A stretch of 64,000 nucleotides of DNA. Origin: Ectopseudomonas mendocina. Its GTDB lineage: Bacteria; Pseudomonadota; Gammaproteobacteria; Pseudomonadales; Pseudomonadaceae. Shown here one piece after another: positions 31,566 to 41,477 of this stretch; position 1 is the first letter of the stretch, and each line of letters opens with the position of its first letter. The notes beneath the pieces are model-generated. The model searched no databases. It worked only from the letters and a program-made list of their open reading frames with translations, and had not been told where the DNA came from. Where the stretch lies: contig NZ_SCFY01000017.1 of NCBI RefSeq assembly GCF_007049795.1, forward strand, positions 62,001 through 126,000, read 5' to 3'. The position numbers and the translations under genes are program-made.

Positions 31566-32507
31566 TTAACCCCTCGCCTCGACGCTGTCAGCCAGGATCG
31601 CCAGCACCAGTTGCTGGAAATCCAGGCCGGCAGCACGCGCGGCCATTGGCACCAGGCTGTGATCGGTCATGCCCGGTACGGTGTTCACTTCCAGCAGCCA
31701 GAACTGGCCGTTGGCATCTTGCATCACATCGGCGCGCGCCCAGCCCTGAGTGCCCACAGCCTCGCAAGCGCGTGCGGTCAGCGCTTTCAGCTCTGCTTCC
31801 TTCTCAGGGGACAGGCCGCAGGGAATGCGGTACTGGGTGTCATCGGCCAGGTACTTGGCGTCGTAGTCGTAGAAAGTGTGCGGGGTGCCGAGCCCAATGG
31901 GCGGCAGCACTTCGCCACGCAGCACGGCGATGGTGTACTCGGGGCCAGCGATCCACTGTTCGACCAGCACCTGGCTGTCGTAGCGCGCGGCATCCTGCCA
32001 GGCAGCGATCAGCGCCTCGACGCCTTCGACCTTGGCCATGCCGATGCTCGAGCCTTCATGGGCTGGTTTGACGATCAGCGGGAAGCCCAGCTCAGCAGCC
32101 GCAGACTCGCAGTCGGCCTGCGAGGTCAGCACGGCATGACGCGGCGTCGGCAGGCCGAGGCTGTGCCAGACCTGCTTGGTGCGCAGCTTGTCCATGGCCA
32201 GCGCCGAGGCGAGGATGCCACTGCCGGTGTAGGGAATGCCGGCGCACTCGAGCAGGCCCTGCATGGAGCCGTCCTCGCCACCGCGGCCGTGCAGTACGAT
32301 GAAAGCGCGATCAATCTTCTCGCTGTTCAGGCGCTGTAGGAAATCATCACCCACGTCGATGCCGAAGGCGTCCACGCCAGCCGCCTGCAGGGCGCTGAGC
32401 ACGGCATTGCCGGATTTCAGCGATACCTCACGCTCGGCGCTCTTGCCACCAAACAGCACAGCGACGCGGCCAAAAGCCTTGGGATCGAGGGTACTGTGCA
32501 AACTCAT
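31566..32507 (-). CDS. ddlB: D-alanine--D-alanine ligase B
   Basis: This 313-residue ATP-grasp enzyme joins two D-alanines for the lipid II pentapeptide. Motifs include GGKSAEREVSLKSG near the N-terminus, HGRGGEDGSMQGLLE, and the C-terminal metal-binding LLEVNTVPGMTDHSLVP. The ATG at 32507 overlaps the murC stop as ATGA. I prefer it over an upstream in-frame start because it yields the canonical length. Confidence 0.97.
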   Translation of the reverse strand: MSLHSTLDPKAFGRVAVLFGGKSAEREVSLKSGNAVLSALQAAGVDAFGIDVGDDFLQRLNSEKIDRAFIVLHGRGGEDGSMQGLLECAGIPYTGSGILASALAMDKLRTKQVWHSLGLPTPRHAVLTSQADCESAAAELGFPLIVKPAHEGSSIGMAKVEGVEALIAAWQDAARYDSQVLVEQWIAGPEYTIAVLRGEVLPPIGLGTPHTFYDYDAKYLADDTQYRIPCGLSPEKEAELKALTARACEAVGTQGWARADVMQDANGQFWLLEVNTVPGMTDHSLVPMAARAAGLDFQQLVLAILADSVEARG

Positions 32508-33946
32508 TTCGACCCCCCCACGAACAGCGGGTGCTTGATCAGTTGCGGTGCCACCGCGCCGATATCGCCAGCGCCCTGGCACAGCAGGATGTCACCGGCA
32601 CGCAGCAGCGGCTTGAGCAGCGGTGCCAGGTCGGCGCCACGCTCGACGTAAATCGGGTCGAGCTGGCCGCGCTGACGAATGCTGTGGCACATCTGCCGGC
32701 TGTCGGCACCCGGAATCGGTTCTTCGCCCGCCGGATAAACCTCGACCAGCAGCAGTACATTGGCTTCGCTCAGCACCTGCACGAAATCGTCGTACAGATC
32801 ACGGGTACGGCTGTAGCGGTGCGGCTGGTAAACCATCACCAGGCGCCGCTCGGGCCAGCCACCACGCACGGCTTTGATCACCGCAGCCACTTCACGCGGG
32901 TGATGGCCGTAGTCGTCGACCAGCATCACGCTGCCGCCGTTGACCGGGAGCTCGCCATAGACCTGGAAGCGCCGGCCAACACCCTGGAAGCCCGCCAGGC
33001 CGCTGACGATGGCTGCATCATCGATGCCTTCGTCGGTAGCAATGGCGATGGTCGCCAGCGCGTTGAGCACGTTGTGATTGCCGGGCATGTTGACCGACAC
33101 GTCGAGCGGCTCGCAGTCCGGCCGCAGCACGGTGAAGTAAGTGCGCATGCCATCCTGACGCACATTGATGGCGCGCACGTCGGCATCTTCCGAGAAACCG
33201 TAGGTGACGGTCGGGCGGCCGATCTGCGGCAGCAGCTCACGCACTACCGGGTCATCCACGCAAAGTACCGCCAAACCGTAGAACGGCAGGTTGTGCAGGA
33301 ATTCGATGAAGGTCTTCTTCAATACATTGAAGTCGCCACCATAGGTGCTCATATGGTCGGCATCGATATTGGTGACCACCGAGACCATCGGCTGCAGATG
33401 CAGGAAGCTGGCGTCGCTCTCGTCCGCCTCGGCGATCAGGAAACGACTGGAACCGAGCTGGGCATTGGTCCCTGCTGCATTCAGACGGCCGCCGATGACG
33501 AAGGTCGGATCCAGGCCGCCAGCGGCGAACACGGATGCCAGCAGGCTGGTGGTGGTGGTCTTGCCGTGGGTGCCGGCGACGGCGATGCCGTGACGGTAGC
33601 GCATCAGCTCGGCGAGCATCTCGGCACGCGGCACCACCGGAATACGACGCCCCAGCGCAGTGGCGACCTCCGGGTTGCTGGTGTTGACGGCGCTGGATAC
33701 CACCAGTACATCAGCCTGCTCGGCGTTTTCCGCGCGGTGACCGATGAAAATGGTCGCCCCGAAGTTTTCCAGGCGCTCGGTCACCGCCGAGGCCTTGAGA
33801 TCGGAGCCGGATACTTCATAACCCAGGTTCAGCAGCACCTCGGCGATGCCGCACATGCCCACACCACCAATCCCGACGAAATGGATGCGGCGGATACGGC
33901 GCATGCGCCGCACTTCTGCCTTGACCGCAGCGGGAGACTTAGCCAC
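32504..33946 (-). CDS. murC: UDP-N-acetylmuramate--L-alanine ligase
   Basis: This 480-residue enzyme adds the first amino acid to UDP-MurNAc. The N-terminal Rossmann-like motif is IHFVGIGGVGMCGIAEVL. The ATP loop is AGTHGKTTTTSLLA, and the C-terminal Mur-ligase domain follows. The start is GTG, placed five bases after an excellent AGGAGGTGA lying in the end of murG, which overlaps it by eight bases. Confidence 0.98.
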   Translation of the reverse strand: MAKSPAAVKAEVRRMRRIRRIHFVGIGGVGMCGIAEVLLNLGYEVSGSDLKASAVTERLENFGATIFIGHRAENAEQADVLVVSSAVNTSNPEVATALGRRIPVVPRAEMLAELMRYRHGIAVAGTHGKTTTTSLLASVFAAGGLDPTFVIGGRLNAAGTNAQLGSSRFLIAEADESDASFLHLQPMVSVVTNIDADHMSTYGGDFNVLKKTFIEFLHNLPFYGLAVLCVDDPVVRELLPQIGRPTVTYGFSEDADVRAINVRQDGMRTYFTVLRPDCEPLDVSVNMPGNHNVLNALATIAIATDEGIDDAAIVSGLAGFQGVGRRFQVYGELPVNGGSVMLVDDYGHHPREVAAVIKAVRGGWPERRLVMVYQPHRYSRTRDLYDDFVQVLSEANVLLLVEVYPAGEEPIPGADSRQMCHSIRQRGQLDPIYVERGADLAPLLKPLLRAGDILLCQGAGDIGAVAPQLIKHPLFVGGSK

Positions 33947-35009
33947 GCATCACCTCCTGGCAGATATCGACCACCGTGCGGGTGGCATCGGGCTTGGCCA
34001 GGCGACGCGCGGTGGCGCCCATGACATTGAGTTTTTCCAGGTGCATCAGAACCTCGGTGAGCTGCGCGGCAAGCATGTCCGCGTCAGTGGCATGTTGCGC
34101 AAGAAGGACAGCGGCGCCCTCCTTCGCCAGGTATTCGGCATTGCGGCTCTGGTGGTCGTCGATCGCGTGCGGCAACGGCACCAGAAACGATGGCAGCCCT
34201 GCTGCCGCCAGTTCGCTGACGGTCAGCGCGCCAGCACGGCACACCACCAGATCGGCCCAGCCATAGGCACGTGCCATGTCCTTGATGAAGGGCGCGACCT
34301 CGGCTTCGACCGCGGCATCGCGATAACGCTCCGCAGTGATTTCGGCATGTTGTTTACCGGCCTGGTGGAACACCTGCGGACGGACGTCGGCGGGGATTTT
34401 CTCCAGTGCAGCCGGCAGCAATTTGTTCAGCGGCTCGGCACCCAGGCTACCGCCCAGTACCAGCAGTTTCGGCTTGCGGCCTACCAGCGGCTCGCGCGGC
34501 GTTTCCAGGAACAGCTCCTCACGCACCGGGTTGCCGGTGGTGCGCCGCTTGTCGGATGCACCGAAGGTGTTCGGGAAGGCTTCACAGATACGCGTGGCAA
34601 TACGCGACAGCAGGCGGTTGGCGGTACCGGCCACGGCGTTCTGCTCGTGGATCACCAGCGGCACGCCGGCCAGACGCGCAGCCAGGCCGCCCGGGCCAGT
34701 GACGTAACCGCCCATGCCCAGTGCGCAGACCGGCTGCAACTCACGCACGATGCGGCGCGCCTGCAGCAGCGAGCGCAGCAACTGGAACGGCGCCTTGAGC
34801 AGCGCCAGCTTGCTCTTGCCACGTAGACCGCTGACGTTGATCAGGTGCAGAGGCAGGCCGGCTTGCGGCACCAGGTCGTTCTCGATGCCACGCGGCGTCC
34901 CCAGCCAATGCACGCTGTAACCACGCGCCTGGAACTCACGAGCACAGGCCAGCGCCGGGAACACGTGGCCACCGGTGCCTCCAGCCATGATCAGGACATT
35001 ACCGCGCAT
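33939..35009 (-). CDS. murG: Lipid II synthase MurG (GlcNAc transferase)
   Basis: This 356-residue glycosyltransferase adds GlcNAc to lipid I at the inner face of the membrane. The N-terminal GGTGGHVFPALACAREF motif and the segment GGSLGAEPLNKLLP are typical, as is the donor-binding CRAGALTVSELAAAGLPSFLVP. It overlaps ftsW upstream by 11 bases and murC downstream by 8. Confidence 0.98.
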   Translation of the reverse strand: MRGNVLIMAGGTGGHVFPALACAREFQARGYSVHWLGTPRGIENDLVPQAGLPLHLINVSGLRGKSKLALLKAPFQLLRSLLQARRIVRELQPVCALGMGGYVTGPGGLAARLAGVPLVIHEQNAVAGTANRLLSRIATRICEAFPNTFGASDKRRTTGNPVREELFLETPREPLVGRKPKLLVLGGSLGAEPLNKLLPAALEKIPADVRPQVFHQAGKQHAEITAERYRDAAVEAEVAPFIKDMARAYGWADLVVCRAGALTVSELAAAGLPSFLVPLPHAIDDHQSRNAEYLAKEGAAVLLAQHATDADMLAAQLTEVLMHLEKLNVMGATARRLAKPDATRTVVDICQEVMRG

Positions 35010-36216
35010 GGGCGACCTCCTTGTTCGGCTCGGCGAAATCCTCTTCGCTGAACTCGATATCCTCGTTGCCCAGTACGTTGCGCCGCTCCCATTCGATACG
35101 CAGCAGGACTGCCAGGCTGACGCAGCAGATCACCAGCGACGAGCCGCCGTAGCTGAGGAACGGCAGGGTCAGCCCCTTGGTTGGCAGCAGACCGGTGTTC
35201 ACGCCGATGTTGATCAGGAACTGGCCGATCCACAGGAAGGACAGACCGTAGGCCACATAGGCGGAGAAGAATTGCTTGGCCTTCTCGGCCCACAGGCCGA
35301 TGTACAGGCCGCGCACGCAGACGAAGACGAACAGTGCCAGGGTCGCCAGTGCACCGACGAAGCCCAGCTCCTCGGCCAGGACCGAGAAGACGAAGTCGGT
35401 GTGCGCTTCGGGCAGGTAGAACTGCTTCTGGATGCTGTTGCCCAGGCCCACGCCGAACCACTCGCCACGACCGAAGGCGATCAGTGCCTGAGTCAGCTGG
35501 TAGCCCGAGCCATACTGGTCGGCCCAGGGATCGGTGAAGGTGATCAGACGCTGCAGGCGGTATTCCTGAGTCTGCACCAGGACGAACACGGCGCCGACTG
35601 CCAGGGCCACCATCAGGCCGAAGCGCAGCATGCCGACACCGCCTAGAAACAGCATGGCCATGGCCGAGCCCATCATCACCACGGTGGCGCCGAAGTCCGG
35701 CTCCAGCAGCAGCAGACCAGCCATCGGCAGCAGTACCACGAACGGTTTGAAGAAGCCCATCCAACTCTCGCGCACCTCTTCCTGACGGCGCACCAGGTAG
35801 CCGGCCAGGTAGACGACGACGAAGACCTTGGCGATTTCCGAGGGCTGCACGTTGAACGCGCCGAAGCCGATCCAGCGCCGCGCACCGTTGACCTCGCGAC
35901 CAATGCCGGGGATCAGCACCAACACCAGCAAACCGAACGCCGCCAGCAGCAGCATCCAGCCATAGCGCTGCCAGAAGCTCATCGGAATCATCAGCACGAT
36001 GCCGGCGGCGCCAAGACCGATGACCAGATAAATCAGGTGGCGAATCATGTGATACAGCGGGTTGCCGGACAGCGCCGCTGCGACCTCCGACGACGCCGAG
36101 GTGATCATCACCAGGCCCAGGCCGAGCAGGCCCAGGCAGCCCGCGAGCATCGGGAAATCGACATCTAAACCGCGACCGAACAGCGGCGAGGGACGCACGC
36201 GCAGGAAGCCAAGCAT
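34999..36216 (-). CDS. ftsW: Peptidoglycan polymerase FtsW (SEDS family)
   Basis: This 405-residue polytopic membrane protein (about 10 helices) polymerises septal glycan with its partner FtsI. Family segments include REVNGARRWIGFGAFNVQPSE and the C-terminal GLLPTKGLTLPFLSYGGSSL. ATG 36216 overlaps the murD stop codon by one base (TGATG). A longer upstream reading runs inside murD and is rejected. Confidence 0.97.
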   Translation of the reverse strand: MLGFLRVRPSPLFGRGLDVDFPMLAGCLGLLGLGLVMITSASSEVAAALSGNPLYHMIRHLIYLVIGLGAAGIVLMIPMSFWQRYGWMLLLAAFGLLVLVLIPGIGREVNGARRWIGFGAFNVQPSEIAKVFVVVYLAGYLVRRQEEVRESWMGFFKPFVVLLPMAGLLLLEPDFGATVVMMGSAMAMLFLGGVGMLRFGLMVALAVGAVFVLVQTQEYRLQRLITFTDPWADQYGSGYQLTQALIAFGRGEWFGVGLGNSIQKQFYLPEAHTDFVFSVLAEELGFVGALATLALFVFVCVRGLYIGLWAEKAKQFFSAYVAYGLSFLWIGQFLINIGVNTGLLPTKGLTLPFLSYGGSSLVICCVSLAVLLRIEWERRNVLGNEDIEFSEEDFAEPNKEVAHAR

Positions 36217-37568
36217 CAGCGCAGCCCTCCCACGGCCTGGGCGAACAGCCGCCCGCGTTCTTCGAAATTCTTGAACATGTCGAGGCTGGCGCACGCTGGC
36301 GACAACAGCACGGCGTCGCCGGCCTCTGCCAACTCGCTGCAACGCTGCACGGCCTCGTTAAGGGTCTCGACCCGCACCAGCGGCGCCGCATCGCCCAACG
36401 CGTCGGCAAGGCGCCCCGCATCACGACCGAGCAGCACCACCGCACGGCAGAAGCGCGCGACCGGATTTTTCAGCGCAGAGAAATCAGCGCCTTTGCCGTC
36501 ACCGCCAGCGATCAGCACTAGCTTGCCGACGATATCCGCGCCCAGACCTTCGATGGCCGCCAGCGCCGCACCGACGTTGGTCGCCTTGGAATCATCGTAG
36601 TAGCTCACGCCGCCGCGCTCACCGACCCACTGGCAGCGGTGCGGCAAACCAGCGAACTGGCGCAGGGTGGCGAGCATCGCCTCCATCGGCAGGCCGACGG
36701 CATGGCCGAGCGCCAGCGCCGCCAGGGCGTTGGACTGATTGTGCGCGCCACGGATCTTCAGCTCGCTCACCGGCAGCAATGCATCGAAGCGAAACGCCAG
36801 GGATTTCTCGCCGTTCTCTTCGAGCAGGCCGAAGCGCTTGAAGTCCGGTTTGCCCAGGCCGAATTCCCAGCAGGTCACTTGGTCGGCGATCAGCGGACGC
36901 GACAGTGCGTCGTCACGGTTGATCACCACCTGACGGGCGCCGCGGAAGATTCGATGCTTGGCCAGGTGATAGGCAGGCAGACCGCTGTAGCGGTCCATGT
37001 GGTCTTCGCTGAGGTTCAGGCAAGTCGCCACTTCAGCGTTGAGCTGATCGGTGGTTTCCAGCTGGAAGCTGGACAGTTCCAGCACATACAGCTCGACGTC
37101 ATCCGCCAGCAGGTCCAGCGCTGGCGTACCTAGATTGCCGCCCACAGCCACGCGCTTGCCAGCCGTAGCCGCCATCTCGCCGACCAGGGTGGTGACGGTG
37201 CTCTTGGCGTTGGAACCCGTGATAGCGATGATCGGCGCCTTGGCATGGCGAGCGAACAGGTCGATATCGCCGGACAGTTTCACCCCACGCGCCGCCGCTT
37301 CGGCCAGCGCCGGAGTCGCCACCGCCAGGCCGGGGCTCACGTACAGCTCCGAGGCGCGGCAGAGGAAGTCCACATCCAGCTCGCCGCAACGTACTTCCAC
37401 CTGCGGGTAATCACGCTTGAGCGTCTCCAGCTCCGGCGGGTTCGCGCGCGTATCAGCCACGGCAAAGCGCACGCCCTGCTGCGCAAGGAAGCGCACCAGG
37501 GACATGCCGCTCTTGCCGAGGCCGACAACGATGCGGAACTGGTCGGAAGCGATCAATGACACGCTCAT
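36216..37568 (-). CDS. murD: UDP-N-acetylmuramoylalanine--D-glutamate ligase
   Basis: This 450-residue Mur ligase adds D-glutamate. It has the N-terminal VGLGKSGMSLVRFLAQQG and the ATP loop ITGSNAKSTVTTLVGEMA. NLSEDHMDRY and the C-terminal segment with YDDSKATNVGAALAA complete the pattern. In the P-loop, SNAKS replaces the more common TNGKS; this variant is recalled as normal in Pseudomonas. Its ATG overlaps the mraY stop by one base (TAATG). Confidence 0.97.
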   Translation of the reverse strand: MSVSLIASDQFRIVVGLGKSGMSLVRFLAQQGVRFAVADTRANPPELETLKRDYPQVEVRCGELDVDFLCRASELYVSPGLAVATPALAEAAARGVKLSGDIDLFARHAKAPIIAITGSNAKSTVTTLVGEMAATAGKRVAVGGNLGTPALDLLADDVELYVLELSSFQLETTDQLNAEVATCLNLSEDHMDRYSGLPAYHLAKHRIFRGARQVVINRDDALSRPLIADQVTCWEFGLGKPDFKRFGLLEENGEKSLAFRFDALLPVSELKIRGAHNQSNALAALALGHAVGLPMEAMLATLRQFAGLPHRCQWVGERGGVSYYDDSKATNVGAALAAIEGLGADIVGKLVLIAGGDGKGADFSALKNPVARFCRAVVLLGRDAGRLADALGDAAPLVRVETLNEAVQRCSELAEAGDAVLLSPACASLDMFKNFEERGRLFAQAVGGLR

Positions 37569-38650
37569 TACCTCAGTTTCAGGGTGGCCAGGCCGATCAG
37601 CACGAGAATCACGGTGATGATCCAGAAACGGACGATCACGCGCGGCTCAGGCCAGCCCTTGAGTTCGAAATGGTGATGAATCGGCGCCATGCGGAACACG
37701 CGCTTGCCGGTCAGCTTGAAGCTGGCGACCTGGATGATCACCGACAGGGTTTCCATCACGAACACCCCACCCATGATGAACAGCACGACTTCCTGGCGAA
37801 CGATCACGGCGATGGTGCCCAGCGCAGCACCAAGCGCCAGCGCACCCACGTCGCCCATGAACACCTGCGCCGGATAGGTGTTGAACCACAGAAAGCCCAG
37901 ACCGGCACCGACCAGCGCAGCGCAGAACACGATCAGCTCACCGGAGCCCGGCACGTACGGAATCAGCAGGTATTCGGCGAAGTTCACGTTGCCCGACAGG
38001 TAGCAGAAGATCCCCAGCGCACCGCCGACCATCACGGTCGGCAGAATGGCCAGACCGTCGAGACCGTCGGTGAGGTTCACCGCATTGCTGGTGCCGACGA
38101 TAACGAAGTAGGTCAGCACCACGAAGCCGACGCCCAGGGGAATGGCGACATCCTTGAGCAGCGGCAGGATCAGGGTGGTCTCCACCGGGCTCTGCGCGGT
38201 CATATAAAGGAAGACGGCGGCAGCAAGGCCAAACACCGACTGCCAGAAATACTTCCAGCGGCTTGGCAGGCCACGCGAGTTCTTCTCGATCACCTTGCGG
38301 TAGTCGTCGACCCAGCCAATGGCACCAAACGCCAACGTCACGGCCAGCACCACCCACACATAGCGGTTGGACAGGTCGGCCCAGAGCAGGGTACTGACGG
38401 CGATGGCGGTGAGGATCAGCGCGCCGCCCATGGTCGGCGTGCCTTTCTTCGACAGGTGCGACTGCGGGCCATCGTTGCGCACGGATTGGCCGATCTGACG
38501 CACCTGCAGGGTGCGGATCATCCACGGGCCGAGCCACAGCGACAGCGCCAGGGCGGTGAGCACGCCGAGGATGCCGCGCAGAGTCAGGTACTGAAAGACC
38601 GCGAAGCCCTTGTGAAACTGTTGCAGGTACTCCGCCAGCAGCAGCAGCAT
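37568..38650 (-). CDS. mraY: Phospho-MurNAc-pentapeptide translocase MraY
   Basis: This 360-residue, ten-helix inner-membrane enzyme makes lipid I from UDP-MurNAc-pentapeptide and undecaprenyl phosphate. Catalytic motifs are present: the paired Asp segment GWVDDYRKVIEKNSRGLPSRWK, NAVNLTDGLDGLAILP, and the His-rich APIHHHFELKGWPEPRV. It begins immediately after the murF stop codon (TAAATG). Confidence 0.98.
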   Translation of the reverse strand: MLLLLAEYLQQFHKGFAVFQYLTLRGILGVLTALALSLWLGPWMIRTLQVRQIGQSVRNDGPQSHLSKKGTPTMGGALILTAIAVSTLLWADLSNRYVWVVLAVTLAFGAIGWVDDYRKVIEKNSRGLPSRWKYFWQSVFGLAAAVFLYMTAQSPVETTLILPLLKDVAIPLGVGFVVLTYFVIVGTSNAVNLTDGLDGLAILPTVMVGGALGIFCYLSGNVNFAEYLLIPYVPGSGELIVFCAALVGAGLGFLWFNTYPAQVFMGDVGALALGAALGTIAVIVRQEVVLFIMGGVFVMETLSVIIQVASFKLTGKRVFRMAPIHHHFELKGWPEPRVIVRFWIITVILVLIGLATLKLR

Positions 38651-40021
38651 TTAGTGAATCTCCCCAGATACGCCACACAGCGCCGCCACGACCTTGTCCA
38701 TGGCAGCGCTGCGTGAACCCTTGATTAGTAGTGTGCTGCCGGCCTGCTCGGCGCGAAGCGCTTCGATCAGCTCGGCTTGATCGACGAAGTGACGGCCTTT
38801 TGAGCCAAACTCCTCGACCGCAAAACGCATCAGCGGGCCGACGGCATACAGTGCATCGACCTTGCCCGCAGCATGGCGACCGACATCGCGATGGCCCTGT
38901 TCAGCCCACTCGCCCAGCTCGCCCATGTCTCCCAGCACCAGAACGGTGCAACCGGAGAAGCCGGCGAGTATATCCACCGCCGCACACATGGACACCGGGT
39001 TGGCGTTGTAACTGTCATCGATGACTCGCACGCCGTTCGGCGCCAGCTGCGCTACGGCGCGGCCTTTGACCGGCTGCAGGTTTTCCAGGCCCTCGACCAT
39101 GGCGACCAACGGCATACCCAGGGCATGAGCGGCAGCACAGGCAGCCAGCGCATTGGCCACGTTATGCTCGCCCAGCAGGTTGAGTTGAATGCGCGCGCTA
39201 CCGGCCGGGCTACGCAGGGTGAAGCCCTGGCAGCCACGCTCGTCGCGGGCCACATCGCTGCCGTGGAAGTCCGCGCGGGTGTCGCGCAAGGCAAAACTCA
39301 GCACCTTGCGTCCGGCGGCGCGGCGCTGCCAGGTGACGAAGGCCTTGTCGTCCAGGTTGAGCACGGCCACGCCATCGTTCGGCAGGCCCTCAAGGATCTC
39401 GCCCTTGGCCTCGACGATCTTTTCCGGGCCGCCGAACTCGCCGACGTGGGCATTACCGGCATTGGTGATGATCGCTACCTGCGGCCGGGTGAGGCTGACG
39501 GTGTAGGCGATTTCACCCACATGGTTGGCACCCAGTTCGATCACCCCGGCGCGATGCTCCGGCGCCAACTCCAACAGCGTCAATGGCGCACCAAGATCGT
39601 TGTTGAGGTTGCCGCGAGTGGCCAGTACCGCACCGTTCAAGCCGGCACGCAGGATGGCGGCGAGCATTTCCTTGACGCTGGTCTTGCCACTGGAACCCGT
39701 TACGGCAGCCAGCGGGCCGGTGAAAGCCTGACGATTCAGTGCCCCCAGTTGACCGAGCGCCAGGCGGGTGTCGGCCACCAGCAATTGTGGCAACGGGGCA
39801 TTCGCCACTTCACGCTCGACCAGCGCGGCGACCGCGCCCTTGGCAGCGACTTCGGCCAGATAGTCATGACCGTCGAAGCGTGGACCGGTCAACGCCACGA
39901 ACAACTGACCCGCAGCGATGGTGCGACTGTCGCTACCAACGGCGGAGAACGCCACATCGGCGCCGATCACGCGCGCGCTCAGGTCGGCGGCGACTTCGCT
40001 GAGCAGCCAAGGCTTAAGCAT
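38651..40021 (-). CDS. murF: UDP-MurNAc-tripeptide--D-alanyl-D-alanine ligase
   Basis: This 456-residue Mur ligase adds D-Ala-D-Ala to complete the pentapeptide. The ATP loop is VTGSSGKTSVKEMLAAIL. IELGANHVGEI and DDSYNANPVSM are family motifs. It overlaps the end of murE by eight bases. Confidence 0.97.
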   Translation of the reverse strand: MLKPWLLSEVAADLSARVIGADVAFSAVGSDSRTIAAGQLFVALTGPRFDGHDYLAEVAAKGAVAALVEREVANAPLPQLLVADTRLALGQLGALNRQAFTGPLAAVTGSSGKTSVKEMLAAILRAGLNGAVLATRGNLNNDLGAPLTLLELAPEHRAGVIELGANHVGEIAYTVSLTRPQVAIITNAGNAHVGEFGGPEKIVEAKGEILEGLPNDGVAVLNLDDKAFVTWQRRAAGRKVLSFALRDTRADFHGSDVARDERGCQGFTLRSPAGSARIQLNLLGEHNVANALAACAAAHALGMPLVAMVEGLENLQPVKGRAVAQLAPNGVRVIDDSYNANPVSMCAAVDILAGFSGCTVLVLGDMGELGEWAEQGHRDVGRHAAGKVDALYAVGPLMRFAVEEFGSKGRHFVDQAELIEALRAEQAGSTLLIKGSRSAAMDKVVAALCGVSGEIH

Positions 40022-41477
40022 GAGTCACCTCCCAGGCCGTCAGAGCCTTGTTCGCTTCGATCAGGTCGGAGAACGGCTGACGCACACCCATGATTTCCTG
40101 GTAATCCTCGTGGCCCTTACCAGCCAACACCAGCACGTCGGCGACTTCAGCCTGGGCGATCAGCCGTGCGATGGCATCGCCACGGCCGTGAATGAATTGC
40201 ACCTGCTCCGGCGCAGCGAAGCCTGCGCGAATATCGGCAACGATCTGCGCCGGCTCTTCCGTACGCGGATTGTCATCGGTTACCCACACCGCATCGGCAA
40301 GCCGCTCGGCAACCGCGGCCATCAGCGGACGCTTGCCGCGGTCACGATCACCGCCGCAACCGAACAGGCAGACCAGACGCCCTTCGACGTGTGGACGCAT
40401 GGCTTCGAGAACTTTTTCCAGCGCATCCGGGGTGTGTGCGTAATCGACCACCACCAAGGGTTTGTCACCGCCACCGAGGCGTTGCATGCGGCCAGCCGGC
40501 CCCTGCAGTTGCGGCAGAACCTTGAGAATCTCGTCGAGGGCGTAATCCAGGCCCAGCAGCGCACCGACCACAGCCAGCAGATTACTGAGGTTGAAGCGAC
40601 CGAGCAGATTGCTGCGCAGCACGCCTTCGCCACGCGGCGTTACCAGACGTGCGCGTACGCCGTGATCGTCGAAGTGCGCTTCGCTGCAATAAAGGAAGGC
40701 GCCGGCATCATTCAGGCTGTAGCCTATCAGGCGCGAGCCGTGCGCTTGCCCGGCCAGCTCACGACCGAAGGCGTCATCGAGGTTGATCACCCGGCAACGC
40801 AGATTTGGCCAGGCGAACAGCTTGGCCTTGGCCGCGCCATAAGCCTCCATGCTGCCGTGATAATCGAGGTGATCACGCGACAGATTGGTGAACACCGCAA
40901 TATCGAATTCCAGCGCCGCGACACGGCCCTGGTCCAGGCCATGAGAAGAAACTTCCATCGCTACAGCGCGAGCGCCGGCCTGCTTGAGCGAGGCCAGGGT
41001 GGCCTGCACGCCGACCGGATCGGGGGTGGTGTGTTTGCCCTGCTCCAGCGCGCCATAGAATCCAGTGCCCAGGGTACCGACGATGCCGCAGGGCTGACCG
41101 AGCAGATCCAATGCCTGGGCCAGCAATTGGCTGACGCTGGTCTTGCCATTGGTGCCGGTAACGCCTACCAGATGCAGGGCACGGCTCGGTTCGCCATAGA
41201 AACGCCCGGCGATGGCAGACAGCTGTCCAGCTAGACCCTTGACCGGCACCAGCACGGCACTGTCGGCATGCATGGGCGCAGCGCCTTCGGCCTCGAAGGC
41301 CACTGCTGCCGCACCGCGTGCGATGGCATCGGCGATGTGTACGCGGCCATCCTGCTGGGTGCCCGGCACAGCCAGGAACAGGTCACCCGGACGCACCTTG
41401 CGGCTGTCCAGGGTCAGTTCACGAATCAGCACGCCGCCCTCGGCAGCTGGCAACAATTGATTGAGCGGCATGGGCAT
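40014..41477 (-). CDS. murE: UDP-MurNAc-L-Ala-D-Glu--meso-diaminopimelate ligase
   Basis: This 487-residue Mur ligase adds the third residue of the peptide. The ATP loop is VTGTNGKTSVSQLLAQAL. The DNPR motif in VTDDNPRTEEP indicates meso-diaminopimelate specificity, as expected in a Gram-negative bacterium. The ATG at 41477 overlaps the ftsI stop codon by one base. Confidence 0.98.
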   Translation of the reverse strand: MPMPLNQLLPAAEGGVLIRELTLDSRKVRPGDLFLAVPGTQQDGRVHIADAIARGAAAVAFEAEGAAPMHADSAVLVPVKGLAGQLSAIAGRFYGEPSRALHLVGVTGTNGKTSVSQLLAQALDLLGQPCGIVGTLGTGFYGALEQGKHTTPDPVGVQATLASLKQAGARAVAMEVSSHGLDQGRVAALEFDIAVFTNLSRDHLDYHGSMEAYGAAKAKLFAWPNLRCRVINLDDAFGRELAGQAHGSRLIGYSLNDAGAFLYCSEAHFDDHGVRARLVTPRGEGVLRSNLLGRFNLSNLLAVVGALLGLDYALDEILKVLPQLQGPAGRMQRLGGGDKPLVVVDYAHTPDALEKVLEAMRPHVEGRLVCLFGCGGDRDRGKRPLMAAVAERLADAVWVTDDNPRTEEPAQIVADIRAGFAAPEQVQFIHGRGDAIARLIAQAEVADVLVLAGKGHEDYQEIMGVRQPFSDLIEANKALTAWEVTHA